64,000 bases of DNA from Vulcanisaeta sp. JCM 14467 (GTDB taxonomy: Archaea; Thermoproteota; Thermoprotei; Thermoproteales; Thermocladiaceae), in assembly GCF_001316245.1 (NCBI RefSeq), contig NZ_BBDM01000004.1, positions 109,902 through 173,901 on the forward strand, written 5' to 3'. Below are positions 1 to 8,670 of this stretch, piece after piece. A model generated the notes under the pieces. It was not told where the DNA came from and did no database searches. It saw nothing but the letters and a program-made list of their open reading frames with translations. Made by a program: the position numbers and the translations under genes. The first letter of the stretch is position 1; each line of letters starts with the position of its first letter.

Positions 1-947
1 AGTCTCCTCGGTCTTTACCTGCTGTGGCTGCTGGGTAACCTGTAGCCCGAGTTCAGGGGCCTTTGGCGCTATCACCGCGGCTAATGCATTAGCCTCGGCA
101 ACCGCCTTAGCCAATATGTATTGAGCAGTCTCTGGAGTCATGTACCTGGCATTGACGGCTAGGTTGATGGCCTCCATGTGCGCCTTGGCAAGAGATACCC
201 TGAGGACCTCAGGTGTTGGGTATGCCGTGTTAACCGCTAGGTTAAATGCATACTTCACGGCGTCTTCAATCATCGACCTATACGCACCTATGTCAAGTCT
301 CAGATTATCAACTGGTATTACATACTTACCCCTCAGTATCGCCGCCTTTATTTTCAAGGTCTCGAATATAGGCTTTATATTTAGTTTCTTCAGGATTTCA
401 GCCGCATCCTCATTAATCTTATCGCCCTTCTTAACAACTACGGTATCCTTAACGATCCAGATCTTACCATCCTGAACCTTAATTGGTATCTTCAACTTAC
501 CGAACTTGCTCATTATTGGACCTGGCTCATGTTAGTATTACCGGCAGGCGCCACTAAGTCAAATGGCGCTATATCGCCGGGCATTGCCTCCCTCCTAACG
601 CCAGTACCCCAAATCCACTTAGCCAGTTCGAATGGGTTCTCGTTAGAGAATATGAGTAGGTTTTCTCCTGCGAATAACTTCTCGATGTCCTCACCGACAC
701 TACCCATTAATTGCCTAAGCGCTATTAATGTGAGGGTGTTCTTAGCCTTAATCATCCTGGCACCCCTCCTCCTAAGCCAGAACCTATACTCCTGAAGGAC
801 CCTATTTGATGTTCCATGAATGTCTATGACGAATACGGTGTCGTACTTACTGAATAACTCCTTCAACTCATTAACGATCCTAACCTTCTTCTCTGGATAG
901 GGCTTCGTCCTAACGTATGTACGCTTAAACACTGGTTGTGAAGCCAT
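1..947 (-). CDS. rpl10: Large ribosomal subunit protein uL10 (L10/P0), 3' end off window, one frameshift
   Basis: This protein anchors the L12 stalk on the large ribosomal subunit. The first 140 residues (from 947) carry the L10 rRNA-binding fold and end at a conserved APAGNTNM motif; the reading frame then breaks. A second frame from about base 525 down to base 1 continues directly with PGPIMSKFGKLKIPIK and the rest of the L10/P0 body, ending in a Gln-rich stretch at the window edge. Restoring one C in the sense strand (plus-strand GG at 524-525 becoming GGG) gives NMSPGPIMS, as in other archaeal L10 proteins. It follows L1 in an L11-L1-L10 operon. Identity is certain; the break is most likely a sequence error. 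Confidence 0.93.
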
Positions 948-1052
948 ATCAGCAAGAACCGCTCAAGTAATGACTTAATTAATTTTTCTTCCGACGAAAT
1001 AATGCATTATGCAGAATTAAGAACAAAATGATTCCCTAGTGTTCCTGCTTAG

Positions 1053-1712
1053 TTATTTAGATGTTAATGGTGAAAACGTGACGGGAGGACCCATGGTGAG
1101 CTTTACACTAACATCGCCCAGTTGCTCGGGCCTAACTTTCTTCAGTATTTCTTCAAGTACGGTCATTATGTTCTCTGCGACCTGCTTTGGATCCATATCC
1201 TCAGTGCCTACCCTGCACATGACCTGTGGCTGGTCCTTAACCCTGATCCTAACACTCCTCTTAAGCCTATCAATCACGGCCTTAATATCGGCATTGGGCT
1301 GGACAACCTCAGGTATTTTATTCCTAGGACCTAGTATTTGGCCCATGACCCTACCAATGAGTACCATCAGGTCTGGCGTCGCCACGAAGTAGTCATACGA
1401 ATTAGCTAGCTTCCTAATTTCCTTCTTATTACCGGCAAGCTTCTCAATATCCTCCCTAGTGAGTATGGCATCTGCCCTCGCCTCCTTAGCCGCAAGTACC
1501 ATGGCTCCCGTGGCCATTACACAGACCTTCGGCTCCTTACCCTGCAGTGGGTGCGGTAGCGCAACGGTTATATTAAACCTATTGTTCTGGTTCTTAACGT
1601 CGAAGTCTCTAAACCTAACTATTAACTCATACGTTTGCTTAAACCTCCTCTTCTTAGCCCTTGCCTTGGCCTCCGTGACTGCCTTAATTATTGCGTCGAG
1701 GTTTAGGCTCAT
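1053..1712 (-). CDS. rpl1: Large ribosomal subunit protein uL1
   Basis: The 219-residue product is a full-length archaeal L1, which forms the L1 stalk near the E site of the 50S subunit. It shows the N-terminal rRNA-binding part, a central domain with VALPHPLQGKEPKVCVMA and TPDLMVLIGRVMGQILGPRNKIP, and the usual C-terminal KLTMGPPV ending. It lies between L11 (gap about 75 bases) and L10 (gap about 105 bases) on the same strand. In many archaea L1 represses its own operon by binding the mRNA; I did not identify such a site here. Confidence 0.97.
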   Translation of the reverse strand: MSLNLDAIIKAVTEAKARAKKRRFKQTYELIVRFRDFDVKNQNNRFNITVALPHPLQGKEPKVCVMATGAMVLAAKEARADAILTREDIEKLAGNKKEIRKLANSYDYFVATPDLMVLIGRVMGQILGPRNKIPEVVQPNADIKAVIDRLKRSVRIRVKDQPQVMCRVGTEDMDPKQVAENIMTVLEEILKKVRPEQLGDVSVKLTMGPPVTFSPLTSK

Positions 1713-1786
1713 AATCGTGTATTGTGGGAGAAACCCCTTATTAAAGCATTTTTCCTACTAAAGTGCGTATTTTAAGCCAATCGAAC

Positions 1787-2305
1787 CTACAACCTACCCT
1801 CCTGCTTTAATAACTCCTCATACTTAGATATTACGTTATCGTAAGAGCCAGCATCAATCTCCTTAAGCACTTGCTTCGGGTCCTTACCGCCGATGGTTAC
1901 GCCAATACTCCTGCAAGCGCTCACTACCTGCTTTAGGGCGTTCCTGAAGTTCCTACTCCTTAATTCCTCCCACTTTATGTAGGCTATCTCGGCAAGTCTC
2001 TCAATGCTTATATCCCCAATCAACTCCTTAACCGCCTGGTGACTACCCGTGTCCTTACCAATGGCCTTCATTATTAAGTCAGCAATTGGTGGCAGCTCGG
2101 GCTTCACGTCGAAGCTCTTTGTATCCTCGTCAATCTCTATCTCAACAAACACGTTATTAATGCCGTAATTAGCCAGTATCTTAGTCTTTTTATTAATCTC
2201 CTCAGTGACCTTACCCACGTCAATGCCGTACTGACTTAATTGCTGGACTGCCGGTCCACCTGCCTTACCCGGCGCAACCGCTATCTTTACTACCCTCTTT
2301 GCCAT
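1787..2305 (-). CDS. rpl11: Large ribosomal subunit protein uL11
   Basis: L11 forms the GTPase-associated centre together with L10/L12. The 172 residues include the Gly/Pro-rich N-terminal domain (VAPGKAGGPAVQQLSQYGID) and a C-terminal rRNA-binding domain around RSRNFRNALKQVVSACRSIGVTIGGKDPKQVLKEID. The length, slightly longer than bacterial L11, is normal for crenarchaea. The start ATG lies about 40 bases after the Spt5 stop, so the gene is probably co-transcribed with Spt5 and L1. Confidence 0.97.
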   Translation of the reverse strand: MAKRVVKIAVAPGKAGGPAVQQLSQYGIDVGKVTEEINKKTKILANYGINNVFVEIEIDEDTKSFDVKPELPPIADLIMKAIGKDTGSHQAVKELIGDISIERLAEIAYIKWEELRSRNFRNALKQVVSACRSIGVTIGGKDPKQVLKEIDAGSYDNVISKYEELLKQEGRL

Positions 2306-2347
2306 ATCGTGGGTTTCGCCTAATGTAGGTATTTAACGTTTTTGCTA

Positions 2348-2816
2348 TTATTGCTTGCCCTCTATTTTCCTAACACCCCTAATATTCACGATTATAGGCA
2401 TCGTACTCGATGAATCAAGCAATTCCAGGTAAACCTGCCCCCTCTGCTTGTCAATATCCACAACCCTACCCTTATAGCCCTTAAACGGTTCAACTATTAT
2501 CTCAACCACATCACCCACATTAATCTCCACAGGCTTCGCCAGGCTATTAACAATCTCATCAACACTCATTACACCCCTAACCATGCCCCTGTAATGCTTA
2601 ATGTTTGTGGCTAAATCCTGGATCTCGTAGGGCATCGAACCTTCGACAAACACAAACCCCTTGAGTGCCGGTAATACTACGATGGCCGTAATTTTAACTT
2701 TGTCAAGGCCCTTATGCTCAGCCTGGCCTTGAGCATGAACGCAACGTTGTATTCCTGATTACCCACAGCCCTAAGTGCATAGACCTACAACTCAATGCCT
2801 GGTCAGTACCACTCAT
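2348..2816 (-). CDS. spt5: Transcription elongation factor Spt5 (NusG homologue), two frameshifts
   Basis: Spt5 binds the RNA polymerase clamp together with Spt4 and raises processivity. The C-terminal 101 residues are intact and carry the KOW domain (INVGDVVEIIVEPFKGYKGRVVDID). The N-terminal NGN domain is visible only after two one-base repairs: GG to GGG in the sense strand near 2784-2785 and G to GG near 2698. The repaired protein starts at ATG 2816 (MSGTDQALSCRVYALRAVGN) and runs through QEYNVAFMLKARLSI and ALKGFVFVEG into the KOW part, about 157 residues, the usual archaeal size. The stretch 2654-2816 is therefore coding. The gene sits between SecE and L11, the standard archaeal order. 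Confidence 0.9.
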
Positions 2817-2871
2817 CGCCTCTCCACTAACTTAATGAGTTAATAAAACTTGCCCAACTGGGATTAGGTCC

Positions 2872-3177
2872 TTACCTACGTCCGAGACTCCTAGTGCTGA
2901 GTAAAACTAGTATGAGTATAATGGCCAGTATTATCACTACTGTAAGCACGACAATGAGGTTTAGTGGGTATGGTAGGCTGAAGTTGGCACTACTCGTGAG
3001 GTATTGTTGGGCTACGCTGAATAGGAATGAGTAAACACCGAGTATAGCCACTATTAATGCGCCGAGCTTAAGTATTATCATGTAATTACTCCTGGTGGGC
3101 TTTTTGGCAACCTTAAATATCCAGGCGAGTGTGCTGAACCAATTCGCTATCTTCTTACCCAAACCCTCACTACTCAT
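2872..3177 (-). CDS. secE: Protein translocase subunit SecE/Sec61 gamma with an extra C-terminal membrane segment
   Basis: SecE clamps the two halves of the SecY channel. Residues about 15-62 match the family: an amphipathic helix, the KPTRSNY turn and one membrane helix. Unlike the usual archaeal protein of about 60 residues, this one continues through a short polar linker (SSANFSLPYP) into a second strongly hydrophobic helix (about residues 74-96) and a basic tail ending RSLGRR. The ORF is continuous and the stop is clean. Position between FtsY and Spt5 supports the SecE call. The C-terminal helix is unusual and its role is unknown. Confidence 0.82.
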   Translation of the reverse strand: MSSEGLGKKIANWFSTLAWIFKVAKKPTRSNYMIILKLGALIVAILGVYSFLFSVAQQYLTSSANFSLPYPLNLIVVLTVVIILAIILILVLLSTRSLGRR

Positions 3178-3233
3178 TGCATGTGATGGGTTGATTTAGT
3201 GATTATAAAATTTTCTAACCATCTCGTTACTCA

Positions 3234-4151
3234 CTAAAGGATCAACTGCCTAAAAAATTCAAGCTTATTAAATGGTCTCAAGTCATCATAGCCCTGCCCA
3301 ACACCGAGGAAGTAAATGGGCTTCTTCAACTCATATAGGAAGGTCAGTATGGCACCACCCTTCGGGTATGCATCGACCTTCGTAACTACTAAGCCATCAA
3401 TCCTCACGTACTTACTGTAATACTTGGCGATGTCCAGCGCCTCATTACCGAGTAATGCATCGGCTATGAATATGGAGAGGTCAGGCTTACTAACCCTCTG
3501 TATCTTACTCAGTTCATTCATTAGGTTGGCATCTGTGTGCATCCTACCCGCCGTATCAATCATTACATAATCAATGCTCCTAACCCTGGCGTGGTTCACC
3601 GCGTCGTAGGCGACGGCGGCTGGGTCGGAGCCATAGCTATGCTTAATAACTCTAACGCCAAGCTTCGCCGCATGACCCTCCAACTGCTCAATAGCCCCAG
3701 CCCTGTACGTGTCCGCAGCCGCCCAAACCGTGGTGTAGCCCCTCTTCATTAGCTGGTGAGTTATCTTTGCTATTGTCGTTGTCTTACCATAACCATTGGG
3801 GCCCAGGAATAGGAGAACCACCGGCTTCTTTGTCTGGAGGATCCTAGTGACCTCGCCCATGAAGTCGACATCAGGTACGTCGCTGAACAACTTATTCATC
3901 ACATCGATAATCCCATTCTTAATCACGGACTCCTTATCACCAAACCTGGGCACCTTAATACCCCTCAGGTAATTAACCATGGCGTTGCATATTGCGTCAG
4001 CCACGTCGACGGCCACGTCGGACTCCACCAACTGCATGAACAATTCGTCGCGGATCTCATTGAGCTTATCCTCGCTTAGCTCAGTCGTTGTTATTGAGTT
4101 GACTATCGTATTCGTGAATGACTTAAAGGCGTTCTTTAACCTATCAAACAT
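3234..4151 (-). CDS. ftsY: Signal recognition particle receptor FtsY
   Basis: FtsY is the membrane-associated SRP GTPase that receives ribosome-nascent-chain complexes. The 305 residues contain the N helical domain (about 1-95) and the G domain with P-loop LGPNGYGKTTT, the DTAGR motif followed by HTDANLMNEL, and the TKVDAYPKGG motif. The acidic A domain of many bacterial FtsY proteins is absent, as is common in archaea. Its start is 11 bases after the prefoldin alpha stop, so the two are probably one transcript with SecE downstream. Confidence 0.96.
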   Translation of the reverse strand: MFDRLKNAFKSFTNTIVNSITTTELSEDKLNEIRDELFMQLVESDVAVDVADAICNAMVNYLRGIKVPRFGDKESVIKNGIIDVMNKLFSDVPDVDFMGEVTRILQTKKPVVLLFLGPNGYGKTTTIAKITHQLMKRGYTTVWAAADTYRAGAIEQLEGHAAKLGVRVIKHSYGSDPAAVAYDAVNHARVRSIDYVMIDTAGRMHTDANLMNELSKIQRVSKPDLSIFIADALLGNEALDIAKYYSKYVRIDGLVVTKVDAYPKGGAILTFLYELKKPIYFLGVGQGYDDLRPFNKLEFFRQLIL

Positions 4152-4162
4152 TAAGTAACACC

Positions 4163-4629
4163 TTACTGCCCAGCCTGCTGTTGCTGCCTAATGGCGGCGC
4201 TTATGTATAGAAGGAAATTATCAATATCTGTTATCCTCTTCGCTATGTCCGCGGATTGGGCATCGAGTTTTGACCTTAAATCCTCAAACTCCTTAATTCT
4301 CTCATCAATGTAGTTTATGGCGTATGAAACATCCATCTCGACCACGAAATTGGCGCCAACACTCACCAGAACCTTCTCGCCCTGGGCTGGCGAAGCTTAA
4401 TGAATACGCCACCACCAACCCCTGCGTACGTGTCCTGGGCCGCGCCCTTGCTCAATAGCGTTAGCATGTCCTTGGCGTTCCTAAGTTCATTTATTGATTG
4501 CGTCACCAATGCGAGGTTCTGCCTGACGACATCGAGTAGTGCGGCTAGGGAGTTCCTCTCCTCAATTAATCTCTCGATGTCCTCTCTCGTTATTACTATT
4601 CTCTGTGGTTGCTGGGACATCCTCACCAC
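4163..4629 (-). CDS. pfdA: Prefoldin subunit alpha, one frameshift
   Basis: Prefoldin captures unfolded proteins with its coiled-coil tentacles; archaea use two alpha and four beta subunits. The first part (ITREDIERLIEERNSLAALL onward) supplies the N-terminal coiled coil and the beta-hairpin GVGGGVFIK. The second part (VGANFVVEMDVSYAINYIDERI onward) supplies the second hairpin strand and C-terminal coiled coil. Inserting one G in the sense AAGCTT at about 4392-4397 joins them as FIKASPAQGEKVLVSVGANF. The gene overlaps the end of the L18a/LX gene by seven bases. The start could be ATG 4629 or the internal ATG at 4620. Confidence 0.9.
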
Positions 4630-4880
4630 TTAACCAGTGATTCCATGGATAGTAATTGCAGCACCTCTGTGCGTTTAACCTCATCCCTGCTTATCTCCCT
4701 AACCTCCTCAATCCTGATCATACTCCTCTTCAACTTATGCCTGCTGCCTAACCTACTATATGCCATTTCAACAGCCTCGCTAGGCTTCGTAGCCAATAGC
4801 TCCAGGGAGAACCTCTGCCACTGCATCCCAATCCTCATGCGCCCTGTGACTCTGTAAATCTTAACCGACACGTGAGGCAC
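4623..4880 (-). CDS. rpl18a: Large ribosomal subunit protein eL20/L18a (LX)
   Basis: The product has 85 residues and the archaeal LX pattern: VKIYRVTGRMRIGMQWQRFS near the N-terminus, then a helix with ATKPSEAVEMAYSRLGSRHKLKRSMIRIEEV. LX is an archaeal/eukaryotic ribosomal protein. It is the most upstream gene of the minus-strand operon seen here, with an AT-rich divergent promoter region (4881-4945) shared with aMBF1. Confidence 0.93.
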   Translation of the reverse strand: MPHVSVKIYRVTGRMRIGMQWQRFSLELLATKPSEAVEMAYSRLGSRHKLKRSMIRIEEVREISRDEVKRTEVLQLLSMESLVKW

Positions 4881-4910
4881 TTAGGCATGGATTATTTAAT
4901 CTTTTCCCAA

Positions 4911-4922
4911 TATGTTTTTAAA
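4911..4922 (+). promoter_or_regulatory. TATA-box region of the aMBF1 promoter
   Basis: The run tatgtttttaaa lies about 24-35 bases before the GTG at 4946 and 33-44 before the ATG at 4955. This is the usual spacing for an archaeal TATA box and a leaderless or short-leader transcript. Confidence 0.5.
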
Positions 4923-4954
4923 GGAGCATTGACAGTACTAGTCAGGTGATTGGC

Positions 4955-5491
4955 ATGGTCCTCACATGCGACGTTTGCGGCGCACCAATCGAGGGTGAGC
5001 CAGTCATTGTAGAAATTGACGGTGCAGTACTGACACTATGCCAGAGGTGCGCCCGTAAGTACACTAGCGTCAAGGGTGTTAGGGTGATTAAGGGTCCATC
5101 GCAGGTTCAGGCTGTGCAGCAGCCAATGACTGTAATTAGGCATGAATCTAGGAGGGGGGTTACGTATAGGGTTAGTAGGCCGAGGGTCAATGTTGATAGG
5201 TACGAGGTTGTTGAGAACTATGCCGAGTTGATTAAGGAGGCTAGGGAGAGCCTTGGCATGAGTAGGGACGTGCTGGCTAAGGTTATTGGTGTTAAGGAAA
5301 GCGTTCTGAGGAGGATTGAGGATGGTCAATTAATACCCGACGTCGAGCTTGCCAGGAAGCTCGAGAAAGCACTTGGTATTAGCCTGCTGAGGGAGTCTGA
5401 GGAGGTTGGTACTGAGGTTCAGAGACCCGTCAGCAAGTCATTGACGTTGGGCGACGTGGTGACCCTCCGTGAGAAGAATAAGAGTAAGTGA
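4955..5491 (+). CDS. mbf1: Archaeal multiprotein bridging factor aMBF1
   Basis: The protein has an N-terminal zinc ribbon (CDVCG, then CQRC) and a C-terminal cro-type helix-turn-helix (ESLGMSRDVLAKVIGVKESVLRRIEDGQLIP), the domain order that defines archaeal MBF1. In archaea the protein has been linked to small-subunit ribosome binding and translation rather than classical coactivation. I chose ATG 4955, preceded by ggtga, but an in-frame GTG at 4946 fits a leaderless start equally well. HflX and TFE follow on the same strand. Confidence 0.9.
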   Translation: MVLTCDVCGAPIEGEPVIVEIDGAVLTLCQRCARKYTSVKGVRVIKGPSQVQAVQQPMTVIRHESRRGVTYRVSRPRVNVDRYEVVENYAELIKEARESLGMSRDVLAKVIGVKESVLRRIEDGQLIPDVELARKLEKALGISLLRESEEVGTEVQRPVSKSLTLGDVVTLREKNKSK

Positions 5492-5537
5492 TGTATTGCT
5501 TAATACATTACGGCATTAGCTTTAAATAACGAGTGGA

Positions 5538-6728
5538 TTGCAGTATGTGTTAGTGAGTAATAGCAAGGCTAAGGCCCTATTACTTATTGCGGATGATGTT
5601 GGTGAGAATAGGATTAAGGAATTTCAATTACTAAGTGAGGCTGGTGGTTATGAGGTCCTGGACACGATAATACAGAGGAGGAGACCCGACACCAGGTATT
5701 ACCTGGGCATTGGTAAACTTGGTGAGGTTGAGTCCCTCGTTAAATCCCTTAGGCCTGATGCCGTGATTACCTATCATCAACTAAACCCAATACAGTACGT
5801 GAACCTCGAGCGTAGGTTGAGGGTTAGGGTCATGGATAGGATACTCCTTATCCTGGAGATATTCGAGAAGAGGGCAGGTAGTAAGGAGGCTAAGCTCCAG
5901 ATCGAGTTGACCAGGCTTAGGCTTGAGATACCAAGGGTTAGGGAGTTCATCAGACTCGCCAAGATGGGCGAGCAAATAGGCTTCTACGGTGGTGGTGAGT
6001 ACGCAATAGAGGCCTACTATAGGTACATGATGAGGAGGATTGCCCACATCAGGAGGGAGTTAAACGCAATCAGGAGGAGAAGGGAGATGCTCGTGGTTAG
6101 GAGGAGGGATTATGGACTACCACAGGTGGCATTGACAGGCTACACATCGGCTGGTAAAACAACCCTCTTCAATAGGTTGGCTAAGGAGAGTAAGTACGTT
6201 GATGGCAAGCCATTCGCGACACTGGACACCTACTCAAGGCTCGTTAATTTTAATGGGTTGAACGCCATATTGACGGATACGATAGGGTTCATCGACGACT
6301 TACCACCACTTCTCATTGAGTCGTTCTACGCAACCATAGCGGAGGTTCTTAATGCGGACCTCATACTCTTTATGGTAGACGTGAGTGATGATTATCAGGA
6401 ATTCTCTAGGAAGTTCATGAGTTCCATAAAAATATTCGATGATCTGGGAATACCCAGGACGAGGGTTTTACCGGTCTTAAATAAGGTTGATTTAATGGAT
6501 AGCGTTAGTATTAATGATAAGATTAGCCTCGTGAAGAGTGAATTTGGTGATTACGTGCTGATATCGGCAAAGACTGGGGTTGGCATTGATGACTTAAGGG
6601 ATACTGTGAGGAGTAGATTGGAACCATTAATGGTTGGTAGGAGGTACGGTAATAGTAAGAATTTTTTTAACCCAGTAGGCTGGTCATTCATTGATGGTCG
6701 AGGACCTGGAGACATCCTTATTCCTTGA
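5538..6728 (+). CDS. hflX: Ribosome-associated GTPase HflX
   Basis: HflX binds the 50S subunit and can split stalled or hibernating ribosomes. The roughly 390 residues show the N-terminal HflX domain (RRRPDTRYYLGIGKLGEVESL, AVITYHQLNPIQ), the coiled coil with the Gly-rich QIGFYGGGE segment, and the G domain with P-loop GYTSAGKTTL, DTIGFIDDLP and NKVD. The longest frame begins with TTG 5538, but the TATA-like tttaaata at 5521-5528 would place transcription start near 5550, favouring GTG 5547 or 5553. The 3' end overlaps TFE by 38 bases. Confidence 0.93.
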   Translation: MQYVLVSNSKAKALLLIADDVGENRIKEFQLLSEAGGYEVLDTIIQRRRPDTRYYLGIGKLGEVESLVKSLRPDAVITYHQLNPIQYVNLERRLRVRVMDRILLILEIFEKRAGSKEAKLQIELTRLRLEIPRVREFIRLAKMGEQIGFYGGGEYAIEAYYRYMMRRIAHIRRELNAIRRRREMLVVRRRDYGLPQVALTGYTSAGKTTLFNRLAKESKYVDGKPFATLDTYSRLVNFNGLNAILTDTIGFIDDLPPLLIESFYATIAEVLNADLILFMVDVSDDYQEFSRKFMSSIKIFDDLGIPRTRVLPVLNKVDLMDSVSINDKISLVKSEFGDYVLISAKTGVGIDDLRDTVRSRLEPLMVGRRYGNSKNFFNPVGWSFIDGRGPGDILIP

Positions 6729-7230
6729 GTATGCAAGGAGGAGGATAGCCTTTGAGTATGATAATGAGGAGATGGGTGAATTAGCCGTTAAGATCCTGAG
6801 GACGTTGAGTGAGAGGAATGAGGCCGTATCCGATGAGACCCTAGCCCTAGTCCTCGGCATAAGCGCGACTGAGATTAGGAGGATATTGCATGTAATGCAT
6901 AAGGCAGGCCTTGTTGGACTTGCCCGTGAGTCTACGGACCAGTATAGGTATGAGTATAAGTGGTTCGTTAATAAGGACTTTATCAGGAGGTTTCTAGTAC
7001 AGCATGTCAATAAAGTAACATCCAAGCTCATGCATAGGATAAATGCATTAAGCACAACTACACTTTACATATGCCCAACATGCTTCAGGAGCTACACGCT
7101 CGATGAGACTTATGAGTACGACTTTAGGTGCCCAAGGGATGATACTGAGTTGGTTCAGGCCGATGTATCCTCAGAAATAACCTTCCTAACTAACGTGATT
7201 AAGAATCTACGTAGGGAGGAGAAGGAATAA
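6691..7230 (+). CDS. tfe: Transcription initiation factor TFE (TFIIE alpha homologue)
   Basis: TFE stabilises the open promoter complex at the RNA polymerase clamp. The 179 residues contain an N-terminal winged helix (about 10-95; EAVSDETLALVLGISATEIRRILHVMHKAGLV), a helical linker, and a zinc ribbon at about 125-155. The ribbon has CPTC in the first knuckle but CPRD in the second, so the fourth ligand position is Asp rather than Cys. This lies in a continuous frame. The start lies within the HflX 3' end, so translation may be coupled. Confidence 0.9.
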   Translation: MMVEDLETSLFLEYARRRIAFEYDNEEMGELAVKILRTLSERNEAVSDETLALVLGISATEIRRILHVMHKAGLVGLARESTDQYRYEYKWFVNKDFIRRFLVQHVNKVTSKLMHRINALSTTTLYICPTCFRSYTLDETYEYDFRCPRDDTELVQADVSSEITFLTNVIKNLRREEKE

Positions 7231-7269
7231 TGTTTTTTTAGCACTCATGCATTATTCAACGAGGTCCAA

Positions 7270-8621
7270 CTAATACTTGCCCTTAGACAATACCCTAGCC
7301 GCCGTGATTAATGGGTGCCAGACGGGCGATGTTGGTGGTGAGTATGATAGGTCAGCGAAGAAGAAGTCGTCAATAGTCGCACCCTTACCTATCAATGCCG
7401 CCGCAACGTCTATGTAACCCGCGACAATCCTGTCAGGCCCAATTATCTGAACGCCAAGAATCCTACCGCTTGGTTCATCCATCATCATCTTGATATTAAT
7501 CTGAACACCACCTGGGTAGTAGTGGGCCGTAGTCCTGGTCTTAACCACCGCAGACACTGGCTTGAATCCCTCCTCCCTGGCCTGCTTTTCTGTGAGCCCG
7601 GTCCTAGCTACGTACAGGTTGAATACCTTGGTCACTGCCGTACCCAACACGCCCGGGAATTTCAGGAACCTACCCCTAACGGCGTTGGCGCCGGCGACCT
7701 GCCCCATCTTATTGGCTGGTGGTGCTAGGGCTACGTACATCCTCTTCCCAGTGATTAGGCTCCAGGTCTCAGCCACATCACCTGCTGCGTATACGTTGGG
7801 CACGGTGGTCTCCATGTACTCATTAACCCACACGGCGCCCGTCTCACCAAGCTTCGCACCAGCCTTAACGGCAAGATCCACATCTGGCTTAACGCCGACG
7901 CCCATGATCACCTTATCAACGTTGTACTCGCCCTTCTCAGTAATCACCTTATTCACATGCCCATTAACGCCCCTGAAGCCTATAACCTTCTCGCCAAGGT
8001 GAAGCTCAATGCCGTTCCTAATGAGTTCATCGTGTATCAACTTAGCCATGTCCTCATCAAACGTTGTCGGTAGCACGTGTGGCATCATTTCGAAGAGTAA
8101 AACCTTCTTACCAAGGTTCCTAAGTGCCTCGGCAACCTCAAGGCCTATGTAGCCACCGCCAACCACGGCAACCGTACTCGCCCTCTCAACCTCCTCCCTT
8201 AGTCTTGGCGCCTCGTGAGGAAGCCTGAGCGTTAATATGCCGTTTAGGTCATGACCCTCCACGGGGAGCGTTATTGGTTTTGCCCCAGTGGCTATTATGA
8301 GTGTGTCCCACTGATACTTAACAACGTCATTACCCTCCCTGGCATACACAACCTGGTTCTTGGTATCCACGTCGAAGACCTCAGCGTTGATCTTGACCGT
8401 GATCCTCCTCTCCTTGGCAAACTCCTCAGGTGTGTATATTGCGAGTTCCTGCGCCTCCTTAACAACACCACCCAGGTAATACGGTATTCCACAGGTGCGT
8501 GGCTTATGAATAAGCCCTTATCAAGCATTACAATCTCAGCCTCCGGATCAAGTCTCCTAGCCCTGGCGGCAGCCGAAGCGCCAGCAGCTCCGCCACCAAC
8601 TATTACAATACGCTTGCCCAT
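7270..8621 (-). CDS. FAD/NAD(P) disulfide oxidoreductase of the CoA-disulfide reductase/NADH oxidase family, one frameshift
   Basis: The N-terminal piece has the FAD-binding motif VIVGGGAAGASAAARARRL. The C-terminal piece has ATGAKP, the NAD-binding GGGYIGLEVAEAL and VYAAGDVAE. Adding one C in the sense strand (plus-strand GG at 8494-8495) restores HAPCGIPYYLGGVVKEA. It therefore keeps the single redox Cys in the CGIPY motif typical of CoA-disulfide reductases and related NADH oxidases. Full length is about 450 residues. Likely role: maintaining low-molecular-weight thiols, or NADH/sulfur redox chemistry, in the cytoplasm; the electron acceptor cannot be read from sequence. Confidence 0.85.
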
Positions 8622-8670
8622 ATAACTCCCAGAGCTATTACGACTTAATTAGTTTTTCCATGCATAATTA

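Noticed and set aside
513..947. A short separate L10-like gene of 144 residues
   Set aside because: The following frame continues the L10 family sequence exactly; one missing base explains the split.
2654..2816. A small non-coding RNA upstream of Spt5
   Set aside because: After two one-base repairs the stretch encodes the Spt5 NGN domain.
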